From: Micromonospora_J zhanjiangensis
Lineage (GTDB): Bacteria > Actinomycetota > Actinomycetes > Mycobacteriales > Micromonosporaceae
Reading direction: 5' to 3'
Assembly (NCBI RefSeq): GCF_042650605.1
Contig: NZ_JBHSBN010000018.1
Coordinates: 72,794-136,793, forward strand
Length of the DNA: 64,000 bases
The notes beneath the pieces are model-generated. The model did not search any database. It was not told the origin of the DNA and saw only the letters and a list, made by a program, of their open reading frames with translations. Position 1 is the stretch's first letter, and every line of letters begins with the position of its first letter. Below are positions 27,203 through 35,741 of this stretch, in pieces. A program made the translations under genes and the position numbers.

Positions 27203-27690
27203 AGCAGGTCGGCCTGATCATGGGCAGCGACTCGGACTGGTCGGTGATGAAGGGCGCCGCCGAGGCGCTCGACGAGTTCGCCGTCGGCTACGAGGTCGGC
27301 GTCGTGTCGGCGCACCGTACCCCGGTCAAGATGATCGACTACGCGCAGCGCGCGGCCGACCGGGGAATCAAGGTGATCATCGCCGGGGCGGGCGGTGCCG
27401 CCGCGCTGCCGGGCATGGTCGCCGCCGCCACCCCGCTGCCGGTGATCGGGGTGCCGGTGCCGCTGAAACACCTCGACGGGATGGACTCGCTGCTGTCGAT
27501 CGTGCAGATGCCGGCCGGCGTACCGGTGGCCACCGTGTCGATCGGCGGCGCCCGCAACGCCGGGCTGCTGGCGGTCCGGATGCTGGCCGCCACGGACCCG
27601 GCCCTGCGCGGCCGGATGGTCGACTTCCAGAAGGCCCTGGAGGCCCTCGTCGCCGACAAGGAGGCGACGCTGCGCGCCTCGCTCGGCTGA
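27199..27690 (+). CDS. purE: N5-carboxyaminoimidazole ribonucleotide mutase
   Basis: 163 aa from the GTG at 27199, coupled to purK (GTGA overlap). Class I PurE: VGLIMGSDSDWSVMK, the catalytic His in VVSAHRTPVKM, and IAGAGGAAALPGMVAA. It converts N5-CAIR to CAIR in the octameric cytoplasmic enzyme. In mycobacteria purK-purE is followed by fadE25; here that partner (35742) is displaced by 8 kb of other genes. Confidence 0.96.
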   Translation: MKQVGLIMGSDSDWSVMKGAAEALDEFAVGYEVGVVSAHRTPVKMIDYAQRAADRGIKVIIAGAGGAAALPGMVAAATPLPVIGVPVPLKHLDGMDSLLSIVQMPAGVPVATVSIGGARNAGLLAVRMLAATDPALRGRMVDFQKALEALVADKEATLRASLG

Positions 27691-27742
27691 GCCGATCAGC
27701 GCATGCCGCGCAGGGGAGCCGATCAGCGCATGCCGCGCAGGG
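27691..27742. repeat. Tandem duplication covering the 3' end of the giant membrane-protein gene
   Basis: A 25-bp sequence beginning GCCGATCAGCGCATGCCGCG occurs at 27691-27715 and 27718-27742 (period 27). The second copy contains the stop and last codons of the minus-strand gene (ending RGMR), so the first is a duplicate lying in the gap to purE. Confidence 0.85.
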
Positions 27743-30700
27743 CGCCGCGCAGGCGCTCCTGGGTACGGCGGCGCCGCTCGTTGCTGGCGCCGAGGACCAG
27801 CAGCACCACGCCGACCGGGATCAGCACCAGCCACGGACCGTACATGGTCAGCGCGTGCAGCGCGGCGATCGCGGTGACCACGGCGCCGACCACCACCTGG
27901 GCCTGCTGCCGGGTCATCGAACCGATGATCAGCACCGCCACCGCGCCGAGCAGCAGCAGCACCTGTCGCAGCGTGTTGGTGTCGGAGGTCAGCACGATCA
28001 CCAGGGTCGGCAGGAACGCCGCCACCAGCGCCGGGCCGTACGCCAGCCAGCTGCTCAGGTCGGGCCGGTGCCGCAGCTCCAGCACCCCGACCAGCATGGC
28101 CAGCGCCGCGAACGGCAGGGTGTACGCCTCCGGCAGCGCGACGTCCGACACCCACATCAACAGCCACCAGGCGCTGATCTCGCAGGCCACCGCCGACCAG
28201 AACAGCACCCGCCGTTCGGCCGCCGACCGGTTCGGTCGGGTCGCCGCCACCCCGACCACCGCACCCCAGGCGGCCAGCAGCGCCGCGATGTGCCGGGGCG
28301 ACTGGTACGCCAACGCCAGCGCGATGAGCGCCGACCCGTACCCGGTCCACTCCACGGTGGCCGCCTCGCGGGTCGCCTCGGGCCGGCGCAACCGGGGCAG
28401 CGTGGCCGAGACCACCAGCAGCACGGCGCCGACGGCCAGCACCCCGAACGCCGACCAGACCGGGGACAGGCCGGTGACCAGGCTGACGGTGAGCACGAAG
28501 AGTTGGGCCATCACCGACGCGAACAGCCAGCCCAGGATCCGGGCGGTCTGGGTCCGGCCGGCGAACGCCGCGACGGCGCCCACCCCCACCGCGCTGCCCA
28601 CCGTGAACAGGGTCATCGGCCGGGTGGCCAGGCTGCCGGCCAGGCCCGCCCCGCCGGCGGCCTGACCGATGCCGAAGACCAGGATCCGGGCCACCCGCAG
28701 CGACCGGGCCCGCTCCGACGCCGGTGGTGGCGGGGTCAGCGCCAGGCCCAGCATCGAGATGGTGAACACGGTGAGCGCGGCCATTGTCGAGTTCGGCCAG
28801 CCCAGGCCGAGCGAGATCGGCGTGATCAGTAGGGTGACCGCCGCGCCGGGCAGCACCACCGGCACGGCCCGGGCCGGGCGGCCGCCGCTGAACCCGGTCG
28901 CGGCCAACGCCGCCGCGATGGTCAGCAGCAGCGCGGCCAGCACGTTGGTGCCGTCCACCGCCTCCGGTGGCGGGCTGATCAGCTCCGGCGGCGGCCCCTG
29001 CCAGATCCGGGACAGCACGGCGTACGGCGCGACCAGCGCGGCGACCAGCGCGGGCGCCAGGGTGACCAGGGCGATCAGGGTCGGCACGACGGCCACCAGC
29101 AGCGCGCCGACGGCGGGGGAGACCGACCAGCGGCCCGGGACCGGTCCGGGCATCCGGCGCAGCGCGCCACCGAGCATCCCCGACCAGCGGCCGGTCGGCG
29201 CGGGCGTGCGGCCCGGCGGCGGGGTGGCCGCCCGCAGCAACTCGGCCAGCACCCCGAGCAGGGCCGCGGCGGCGGCGAACACACCGGCCGGCAGGTCGGT
29301 CGGCACGGCGGCGACGGCAGCCGCGGTCGCCCCACCGGCGATCCCGATCGTGGCGTACGGCAGGTAGTGCGGCACCTGCCGGCGGGCCGCGGCGAGCACG
29401 GCGACGCCCAGGCTCGACCCGGCCAGGGCGGCGGCGAGGACGATCTCGGCCGGCCAACCCAACTCGGCGGCCAGGGCGGCCAGCGCGCCGGGCCAGGCCA
29501 GCAGGGCGGCCCCGCAGGCCAGCCCACCGATCTGGGCCAGGTGCAGCGGCATCGGGTCGACGTCCGGCCGGTCGACCGGCAACTCGTCCGGTGGCGCCCC
29601 GACCACCCGGGCGAGCGCCGCGACGACCACCCCGAGCAGGGTCACCAGCCCGAGGGCGAGCGCGGTGGTCCACGGGCGGACCAGGCCCGCCCCGACGGCG
29701 TGCAGGGCGACCGCCCCGGCCACGGCGATCCGGGTCAGGCCGGCCCGTGGGTCGGTCGTCGCCACCGCCGTCACCGCGCACACCGTGGCGACCACGCCGC
29801 CGACCAGGATCGGCGACCACCAGGGCAGGCCGAGGGCCGCCGGGGTGCCGATGGTGGCCAGCCCGACGCAGGCCCCGGCCACGTCGTAGCCCCACGGCCG
29901 GGGCAGGGCCATCGCGGCCGCCCCGGCGAGCAGCAGCAGGGCCAGCGGCGCCTGCCAGCCGTGCCCGCCGGGCGTACCGGCCGGCCAGGCGTTCAGGTCG
30001 CCGGCCCAGAGGGGGCCCGGGGTGGCCAGCACCCGGATCCCGCCGCGCAGCGTGGTCCAGCCGGCGATGGCGGCGACCAGCGCGCCGCCGAGCACGATGC
30101 CGAGCACCGGACCGCGACGCCAGTCCGCCGGCATGGCCCGTACTCCGGCGGCCACCACGAGCAGCAGCCCGGCGGCGGCGGCCAGTTCGGCGCCGGGCAC
30201 CAGGATCGCCGCGATCCGGGCCAGCGCGGCGACCAGCGCCACGGTGGCCGCGGCGGCCGCGAGGTCCGGGCCGTCCAGGATCCGGTCGGCCCGCCGGCCG
30301 GCGTCGATCGACGGTGCCAGGAACAGCAGCACGGCGGCCACCAGCAACAGCGCGCCGACGAGCGCGTCGACCAGGGTGGCGCCGGGCGCGCCGAACGCGG
30401 CGGCGGTGACCGCCAGCGCGCCGAGGCCGGTGCCCAGGGTCAGCGGCATGCTGAGATGCCGGTGCGCCACCTGGGTGACCGCCGCGTACCCGAGGGTGGC
30501 GCAGACCGCCAGGAAGCTGGCGGCCAGCACGGTCAGGCTGGCCCGTTCCACCGCGGCGGTGGACGGCTCCGGGCCGAGCGGCACGGCCGCCGCCACGAAG
30601 GCGGCCACCGCGCCGGGCGTGGCGAAGGCGGCACCACCGGCGGCCCAGTCGGCCACCGTCGGGGCGGTGCGGCCCAGCACGCTGGTCGGCACCGTCGGCG

Positions 30701-33038
30701 CGAGCGCGATCAGGATCCCGGCGATGGCCAGCACGGACAGCACCGCCGCGGTCAGGCTCGGTCGGGACACCGCCATCGCGGCCCCGGCCAGGCCGACCAC
30801 GCCGGCGACCGCCGCATGGGTACGGGCGGCGCGTTCACTGTCCGCCGACAGCCCGAGCAGTCCGATGCCGATCGCGGCGAGCACCGGCGGCCAGGGCGCG
30901 GCCGACCAGGGCAGCCCGAACGAGGCGGGCGCGGCCAGCGCGGTCAGCCCGGCACCGGCCACGGCGCACTCGCGCCGTAGGTCCGGCGGCAGGGCCAGCG
31001 CGGCGGCGACGGTGAGCAGGAACGCGGCGGCGGCCAGTTGCCACGTCGTCGCGCCGACCGAGGCGGCCAGCCGGTCCGGGTAGGTGGACAGGTCGGCGGC
31101 CCAGAGCGGCAGGGCCGCCCGGATCGGCGCGAGCGCGGCCCGGATGGCGTCCCCGGCGACCACCACGCCGATCACCGCCAGCGCCACCGCCGAGGCGAAC
31201 TGCGGCCCGCGCCGGGCGTGTTCCGGCACGGCCCGTACGCCCAGCCCGACGACCGCGACGACCGCGGCGATGAGCAGCAGCGCCCGGCCGGGCAGGGCCA
31301 CCGCGGCGACCCGACCGAACGCGCCGATCACGGCCAGCGTCATCAGTCCGGCCGCGAGGTCCCGTACCGTCGGGCGGTCCAGGCTCAGCGCACCGGCCAA
31401 CGCGACGGCGGCGGCCAGCAGCAGCGCGCTGGCCGCCCGTACCGCGGTCGGCACGGCGCCCGCGTCGACCAGGGCGGCCACCGCGCACACCACCGCCAGC
31501 ACGGCGGCCAGGGCGTGCAGTCCCCAGGTCAGCTCGCGCAGCCAGTACGTCGAGGCGCCGGTGGTGGTCGGTGCCGCGAGGTCCGGTCCGGCGAGGCCGT
31601 CGGCCGGGGCGGTGCCCGGACGCCGGCGCGGGCCGGCGCCCGGTGCGGTCAGAATCGCGTCGGCCTCCTCGCCGGCCGACTCCGGCCGGCCCGGATCGAC
31701 CGGGGCGGGATCGTCCGGGACGGGTGGGCCCGGCTGGCGGGCCAGCCACGGGGTCAGTACCAGCCGACCGTCCTGGTCGAACAGTCGGGCCAGGACCAGG
31801 TCGACGGCCGCCACGGCGGTCAGCGCCAACGCCCAGCCGGCCGCCCCGGTGATCCACTCGTAGGCCAGCAGTGGGACGACCGGCTGCACGGCCAGGACCG
31901 TGGCGTAGCGCGGCACGGCGAGCCCGGTGGCGCCCGCGTAGCCGCCCGCGATCAGCGCGGTGACCAGCAGGGTCAGGCTGGCGAAGACGGCGCCGGACAG
32001 CCCGCTGGTGGAAACCGCGTCGAGGGTCCACACCGCGTACCCGTCGAGCGGCACCAGCAGCAGGCCGATCGCGGCGACGGTCTCCGCCGTGGAGGTGAGC
32101 CCGCGTCGGGCCACCATCGGGGCGCCGGCCAGCATCAGCGCGGTGGCGGCGATCAGGATGGTCAGCCGGCTGCCCGCGCCCAACGACGTGATGGCCACCA
32201 CCGCGAACACCACCGCGGCGACGCCGAGCAGCAGCGCGCCCAGGCCGAGCAGCACGTTCTGCACCTCGCGGGGCGAGGCCTCCGGCTCGTGCCCGGCACC
32301 GTCCGGGAAGTCGGCACCGGCCGGGAAGTCGGCATTGCCCGGGAAGTCGGCGGCGCCCCGGAGGTTCGTACCGTCCCGGAAGCCCGGACCGGTGCGGAAG
32401 CCGGCGCCGGTCGACGCGCCCGCGCCGGCCGGCCCCCGGGCGCCCCGGCGGGCGCGAACGCCGCTCCAGCCGCGCGCGCCGCCCGCCGTGTCCCTTCCGC
32501 CGGCGTCCGTCGCGCCGCCGGTGCCGCCCCTGCCCCGTGTCGCGTCGGTGTCGGAGGACGGGTGGGTCCGGGTTCCCAGGTCCGGGTCGGTGGCCGGGAA
32601 CGCCGCGTCGGTGGGCAGGTCCGGCCCGTCCGGCGGCGGCGCGGTGGGTGGCGGAGCCGTCCGGTCCCGGCCGCCCGCGCCCTGGCGGGGCACCCGGGGC
32701 GGCGCCGCGCCCGTCGTGGTCCGGGGCGGCGGGGCGGCGCCGGCCTTCGGTGGCCGCCGCCCGGGGGTACGCCGGAAGCGGCGCGACCGGGTCGCCTGCT
32801 TGGTCTTCTCCTCGTTCGCGTGGGCGAGGATGTCCCGCTGGAACAGGGCCGCCTGCATCTGCGCCGCGATCTTCGCCCGCTCGCTGGCGATCTCCGCGTC
32901 GCGCGCCTTCATCTCGGCGATGGACCGCTCGATCCGCTGCACCTCGTCGACCGACTGGCCCTGCTCGGCGCCGCAGTGCGGACAGCGGGGCGCCGCCTCG
33001 ATGTCGCGGCCGCACGAAGCACACCGGAACCGGGTCAT
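27723..33038 (-). CDS. Giant polytopic membrane protein with N-terminal zinc ribbon (SCO7613 C-terminal-domain type)
   Basis: 1771 aa from the ATG at 33038 (AAGGAGGGG upstream). Residues 1-25 form a zinc ribbon: FRCASCGRDIEAAPRCPHCG with Cys at 6, 9, 19 and 22. A charged helix follows (EVQRIERSIAEMKARDAEIASERAKI), then about 150 Pro/Arg/Ala/Gly-rich residues and a repeat-like stretch (GNADFPAGADFPDGAG). From about residue 230 to the end dozens of hydrophobic helices alternate with short loops, perhaps forty or more. The type matches actinobacterial SCO7613-like proteins of unknown function. The size, low-complexity linker and internal near-repeats of the helical unit are notable. It forms a single-gene unit. 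Confidence 0.85.
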   Translation of the reverse strand: MTRFRCASCGRDIEAAPRCPHCGAEQGQSVDEVQRIERSIAEMKARDAEIASERAKIAAQMQAALFQRDILAHANEEKTKQATRSRRFRRTPGRRPPKAGAAPPPRTTTGAAPPRVPRQGAGGRDRTAPPPTAPPPDGPDLPTDAAFPATDPDLGTRTHPSSDTDATRGRGGTGGATDAGGRDTAGGARGWSGVRARRGARGPAGAGASTGAGFRTGPGFRDGTNLRGAADFPGNADFPAGADFPDGAGHEPEASPREVQNVLLGLGALLLGVAAVVFAVVAITSLGAGSRLTILIAATALMLAGAPMVARRGLTSTAETVAAIGLLLVPLDGYAVWTLDAVSTSGLSGAVFASLTLLVTALIAGGYAGATGLAVPRYATVLAVQPVVPLLAYEWITGAAGWALALTAVAAVDLVLARLFDQDGRLVLTPWLARQPGPPVPDDPAPVDPGRPESAGEEADAILTAPGAGPRRRPGTAPADGLAGPDLAAPTTTGASTYWLRELTWGLHALAAVLAVVCAVAALVDAGAVPTAVRAASALLLAAAVALAGALSLDRPTVRDLAAGLMTLAVIGAFGRVAAVALPGRALLLIAAVVAVVGLGVRAVPEHARRGPQFASAVALAVIGVVVAGDAIRAALAPIRAALPLWAADLSTYPDRLAASVGATTWQLAAAAFLLTVAAALALPPDLRRECAVAGAGLTALAAPASFGLPWSAAPWPPVLAAIGIGLLGLSADSERAARTHAAVAGVVGLAGAAMAVSRPSLTAAVLSVLAIAGILIALAPTVPTSVLGRTAPTVADWAAGGAAFATPGAVAAFVAAAVPLGPEPSTAAVERASLTVLAASFLAVCATLGYAAVTQVAHRHLSMPLTLGTGLGALAVTAAAFGAPGATLVDALVGALLLVAAVLLFLAPSIDAGRRADRILDGPDLAAAAATVALVAALARIAAILVPGAELAAAAGLLLVVAAGVRAMPADWRRGPVLGIVLGGALVAAIAGWTTLRGGIRVLATPGPLWAGDLNAWPAGTPGGHGWQAPLALLLLAGAAAMALPRPWGYDVAGACVGLATIGTPAALGLPWWSPILVGGVVATVCAVTAVATTDPRAGLTRIAVAGAVALHAVGAGLVRPWTTALALGLVTLLGVVVAALARVVGAPPDELPVDRPDVDPMPLHLAQIGGLACGAALLAWPGALAALAAELGWPAEIVLAAALAGSSLGVAVLAAARRQVPHYLPYATIGIAGGATAAAVAAVPTDLPAGVFAAAAALLGVLAELLRAATPPPGRTPAPTGRWSGMLGGALRRMPGPVPGRWSVSPAVGALLVAVVPTLIALVTLAPALVAALVAPYAVLSRIWQGPPPELISPPPEAVDGTNVLAALLLTIAAALAATGFSGGRPARAVPVVLPGAAVTLLITPISLGLGWPNSTMAALTVFTISMLGLALTPPPPASERARSLRVARILVFGIGQAAGGAGLAGSLATRPMTLFTVGSAVGVGAVAAFAGRTQTARILGWLFASVMAQLFVLTVSLVTGLSPVWSAFGVLAVGAVLLVVSATLPRLRRPEATREAATVEWTGYGSALIALALAYQSPRHIAALLAAWGAVVGVAATRPNRSAAERRVLFWSAVACEISAWWLLMWVSDVALPEAYTLPFAALAMLVGVLELRHRPDLSSWLAYGPALVAAFLPTLVIVLTSDTNTLRQVLLLLGAVAVLIIGSMTRQQAQVVVGAVVTAIAALHALTMYGPWLVLIPVGVVLLVLGASNERRRRTQERLRGALRGMR

Positions 33039-33164
33039 GGTGCCCCTCCTTCGCACGGCGGCCCGCCGCATGGACTACTAACGAAGCATGCCCAAGCCAG
33101 GCAACGGTTGAACAGCCCCAAACCGCAAAGATCCGAAAAGGACCTCCCACCCCGACCCCCTCGG

Positions 33165-33225
33165 GTCGATCATGATGTTATTGTCGAATTGTGTCTGATT
33201 TGTCGTCAACAACTTCATGATCAAC
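33165..33225. repeat. Degenerate copy 2 of the dispersed palindrome
   Basis: Arms 33165-33186 and 33204-33225 are 22 nt each with a 17-nt loop, the same geometry as 4279-4339. The core GATCATGATGTTATTGTC differs from copy 1 at a few positions, and the other arm (CAACAACTTCATGATCAAC) has one change near its end. It sits between two genes of the same direction, so it is not confined to convergent gaps. Confidence 0.75.
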
Positions 33226-33250
33226 ACCCCCATGGCAGGGCTGGGAGGTA

Positions 33251-33289
33251 AAAGGAAACGCCGGCCGCGCAGCGGCCGGCGTTTCCTTT
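33251..33289 (-). terminator. Intrinsic terminator of the UDP-glucose dehydrogenase gene
   Basis: AAAGGAAACGCCGGCCGC (33251-33268) and 33272-33289 are perfectly complementary over a 3-nt loop. Read leftwards the stem ends in CCTTTT, giving a short U-run. It is 12 bp after the stop codon. Confidence 0.9.
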
Positions 33290-33301
33290 GGACGTTGGGG
33301 G

Positions 33302-34729
33302 TCAGGGGCGGCCCATGCCCCGGTAGTCCCAGCCGGCCTGGGTCCACAGTGCGGAGTCGAGGCAGTTGCGGCCGTCCACCACGCGGCGGCCGGCGACCAG
33401 CTCGCCCAGGGCGACCGGGTCGGCGTTGCGGAAGTCGGCCCACTCGGTGAGTACGCAGACCAGGTCGGCGCCCCGGACCGCGTCGGTCATGGTCGGCTCG
33501 TAGCTGAGGTCCGGCTGTGCCCGCCGGGCGTTCTCCATGCCCTCCGGATCGTAGACCCGCACGTCCGCGCCGGCCTTGGCCAGCAGCGCCGCGACGGCCA
33601 GCGACGGCGCGTCGCGTACGTCGTCGGAGTTGGGCTTGAAGGTCGCGCCGAGGACGGCCACCCGGGTGCCGGACAGGTCCGGACCGGCCGGCCCGTAGCG
33701 GCGGCCCAGCAGCTCGGCGGCCAACTGCAGCACCCGGCTGCGCCGGCGCAGGTTGATCAGGTCGACCTCGTGCAGGAAGCGCAGCGCCTCGCCGGCGCCG
33801 AGTTCCTGGGCCCGGGCCTGGAAGGCGCGGATGTCTTTGGGCAGGCAGCCGCCGCCGAACCCGACGCCGGCCTGCAGGAAGCGGTTGCCGATCCGCGGGT
33901 CGTAGCCGATGGCCCGGGCCAGCTGGGTGACGTCACCGCCGGCCACCTCGCACACCTCGGCCATCGCGTTGATGAACGAGATCTTGGTGGCCAGGAACGC
34001 GTTGGCGGCCACCTTGACCAGCTCGGCGGTGGCGAAGTCGGTGACCACCACCGGGACCTCGCGGTCCTCGGTCGCGGCCAGGTCGAACACGCCCTTGTGC
34101 GCCGCGTAGAGCATGCCGTTGGCCCACTCGCTCTTGACGCCGACCACGATCCGGTTGGGTCGCAGCACATCCTCGACCGCGAAGCCCTCCTGGAGGAACT
34201 CGGGGCTCCAGGCGACCTCCACGCCGAGGTCGGCGGGGGCGTGCTTGCCGACCAACTGCTCGATCCACTCGGCGGTGCCGACCGGGACGGTGGACTTGCC
34301 GACGATCAGCGCCTTGCGGGTCAGGTGCTGGGCCAACCCGGTGACGGAGGCCTCGACGTACGACAGGTCGGCGCCCATGCCGTCCGCGCGCTGCGGGGTG
34401 CCGACGCAGATGAAGTGCACGTCCCCGAAGGCGGCCGTCTCGGCGATGTCGGTGCTGAACCGCAACCGGCCGGCGGCGAGGTTGCGCCGCAGCAGTTCGT
34501 CCAGGCCGGCCTCGTGGAACGGCACCTCGCCGGCCGACAGCTTGGCGATCTTCTCCGCGTCGACGTCGAATCCGATCACCTCGTAACCGAGTTCGGCGAA
34601 GCAGATGGCGTACGTCGCGCCCAGGTATCCCGTGCCGAGGAAGGTAAGCCGCGGGCGGGCCGCCCCGGACGGCGGGGCGACGGCGGCGATGGCCGGCAGG
34701 GGTTGGGAGCTCGGGTACGGGATGGTCAC
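33302..34729 (-). CDS. UDP-glucose 6-dehydrogenase
   Basis: 475 aa from the GTG at 34729 (GGAG 9 nt upstream); a longer frame to 34789 adds a Pro/Arg-rich tail without a ribosome site. Rossmann NAD motif LTFLGTGYLGATYA, FDVDAEKI, then CVGTP and KSTVPVGTA. The catalytic Cys lies in VGFGGGCLPKDIRAF and the second domain has VLGATFKPNSDDVRDAPSL. It oxidises UDP-glucose to UDP-glucuronate for cell-envelope sugars or sugar precursors. The first ~25 residues before the Rossmann fold are an extra, poorly conserved stretch. Monocistronic with a strong terminator. Confidence 0.94.
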   Translation of the reverse strand: MTIPYPSSQPLPAIAAVAPPSGAARPRLTFLGTGYLGATYAICFAELGYEVIGFDVDAEKIAKLSAGEVPFHEAGLDELLRRNLAAGRLRFSTDIAETAAFGDVHFICVGTPQRADGMGADLSYVEASVTGLAQHLTRKALIVGKSTVPVGTAEWIEQLVGKHAPADLGVEVAWSPEFLQEGFAVEDVLRPNRIVVGVKSEWANGMLYAAHKGVFDLAATEDREVPVVVTDFATAELVKVAANAFLATKISFINAMAEVCEVAGGDVTQLARAIGYDPRIGNRFLQAGVGFGGGCLPKDIRAFQARAQELGAGEALRFLHEVDLINLRRRSRVLQLAAELLGRRYGPAGPDLSGTRVAVLGATFKPNSDDVRDAPSLAVAALLAKAGADVRVYDPEGMENARRAQPDLSYEPTMTDAVRGADLVCVLTEWADFRNADPVALGELVAGRRVVDGRNCLDSALWTQAGWDYRGMGRP

Positions 34730-34967
34730 GCCTGTGTTCTCCGCTCGCACTGGCGGCGCTTCCTCGCGTCGCGGTGGGGAGGACGGCACCGGTGGCTTTG
34801 GTGCCGATTTGGGTCATTTGTAGATGTTCACCGTTTCGGCCGCCTGTCGTGGCTGACCGGGGATGAGCCTACGCGGCCCGGTGGAGTCGGTCTGCATCCG
34901 CATGGCCGGCCGGGCGGCCGCGGGCGCGGCTGGTCATTTTTACGTCACTCTGCGCCGCGTCGCCAGT

Positions 34968-35560
34968 ATGCGTGACGTGTCACGCAGACTGCCACCCCGC
35001 CGTCACCTCCGTCTCCCGGCCCGCGATCCGGTCGCCGGCACCCGGTCCGCCGCGGTGCCCAGCCCGGAATCGTTTCTCGGGTTCCCGCTCGGGGCCGGCC
35101 AGCAACGGACCGTCACCAACGAGGAGATCGGCGGCTACCTGCGGGCGGTGGACGCCGCCTCCGACCGGGTAGTGGTCACGGTGATCGTGCCGACCCAGGA
35201 CCCGGACGGTCGGGACGCCGGCCGGCGGCAGGCTTCGACCTGAACCGGGACTGGTTCGTCCGGTCCCGGCCGGAGACCGACGCGAAACTGGAACTGCTGC
35301 GCCGCTGTCCGCCGCAGGTGTACGTCGACGCGCACGAAATGGGCGGCCGGCAGTATTTCTTCCCGCCGAATGCCGACCCGATCCACCACGAAATCGCGGG
35401 TGAGGTGGTCGACTGGATCAACCGGATCGGCACCGCCAACGCCGCCGGATTCGGCTACAACGGCGCCTGCCGCGACGATTCGAGCACCGAGTGCTACTTC
35501 AACTACGACATGTTCTACATGGGGTACGGCGACACGACCCCGGCGGCCGGGGCGTCCGAC
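34968..35560 (+). pseudogene. Decayed M14-family zinc carboxypeptidase
   Basis: From the ATG at 34968 the frame reads PSPESFLGFPLGAGQQRTV, the usual start of M14-like peptidases of this group, then jumps from LRAVDAASDRVV to VTVIVPTQDPDG; roughly a hundred residues carrying the HxxE zinc ligands are missing. At about 35225 the frame shifts: GFDLNRDWFVRSRPETDAKLELL continues in the next frame with YVDAHEMGGRQYFFPPNADPIHHEI and FNYDMFYMGYGDT. After about 35560 similarity fades into Arg/Ala-rich noise. Internal deletion, frameshift and lost C-terminus make it non-functional. Confidence 0.85.
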
Positions 35561-35666
35561 CGCGCCCGGGCCGGTGCCGGTCGGCCCCGGCGCGGCCGGC
35601 GGCGGGCGGCATCGGGCCGGGTGGCGCATGTCGGGGTGGGCCGACGGACGGTGGTGATGGACACTT

Positions 35667-35684
35667 GACTACCGACCGGTAGTC
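35667..35684. promoter_or_regulatory. Palindrome upstream of the acyl-CoA dehydrogenase, TetR-type operator candidate
   Basis: GACTACC-GACC-GGTAGTC has 7-bp arms and an ACCGACCGGT core resembling operators of TetR regulators that control acyl-CoA enzymes. It lies 57 bp before the GTG start, where a promoter is expected. No cognate regulator is adjacent. Confidence 0.55.
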
Positions 35685-35741
35685 ACAGCGCGCCGGCGGC
35701 GCGGTACAACTGTGGCCACACGCTGAAGGGGAGGCACCGCC

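Noticed and set aside
33165..33289. Mobile-element end or CRISPR repeat pair next to the UDP-glucose dehydrogenase
   Set aside because: One hairpin is a standard terminator and the other belongs to the palindrome family at 4279; no transposase or target duplication.
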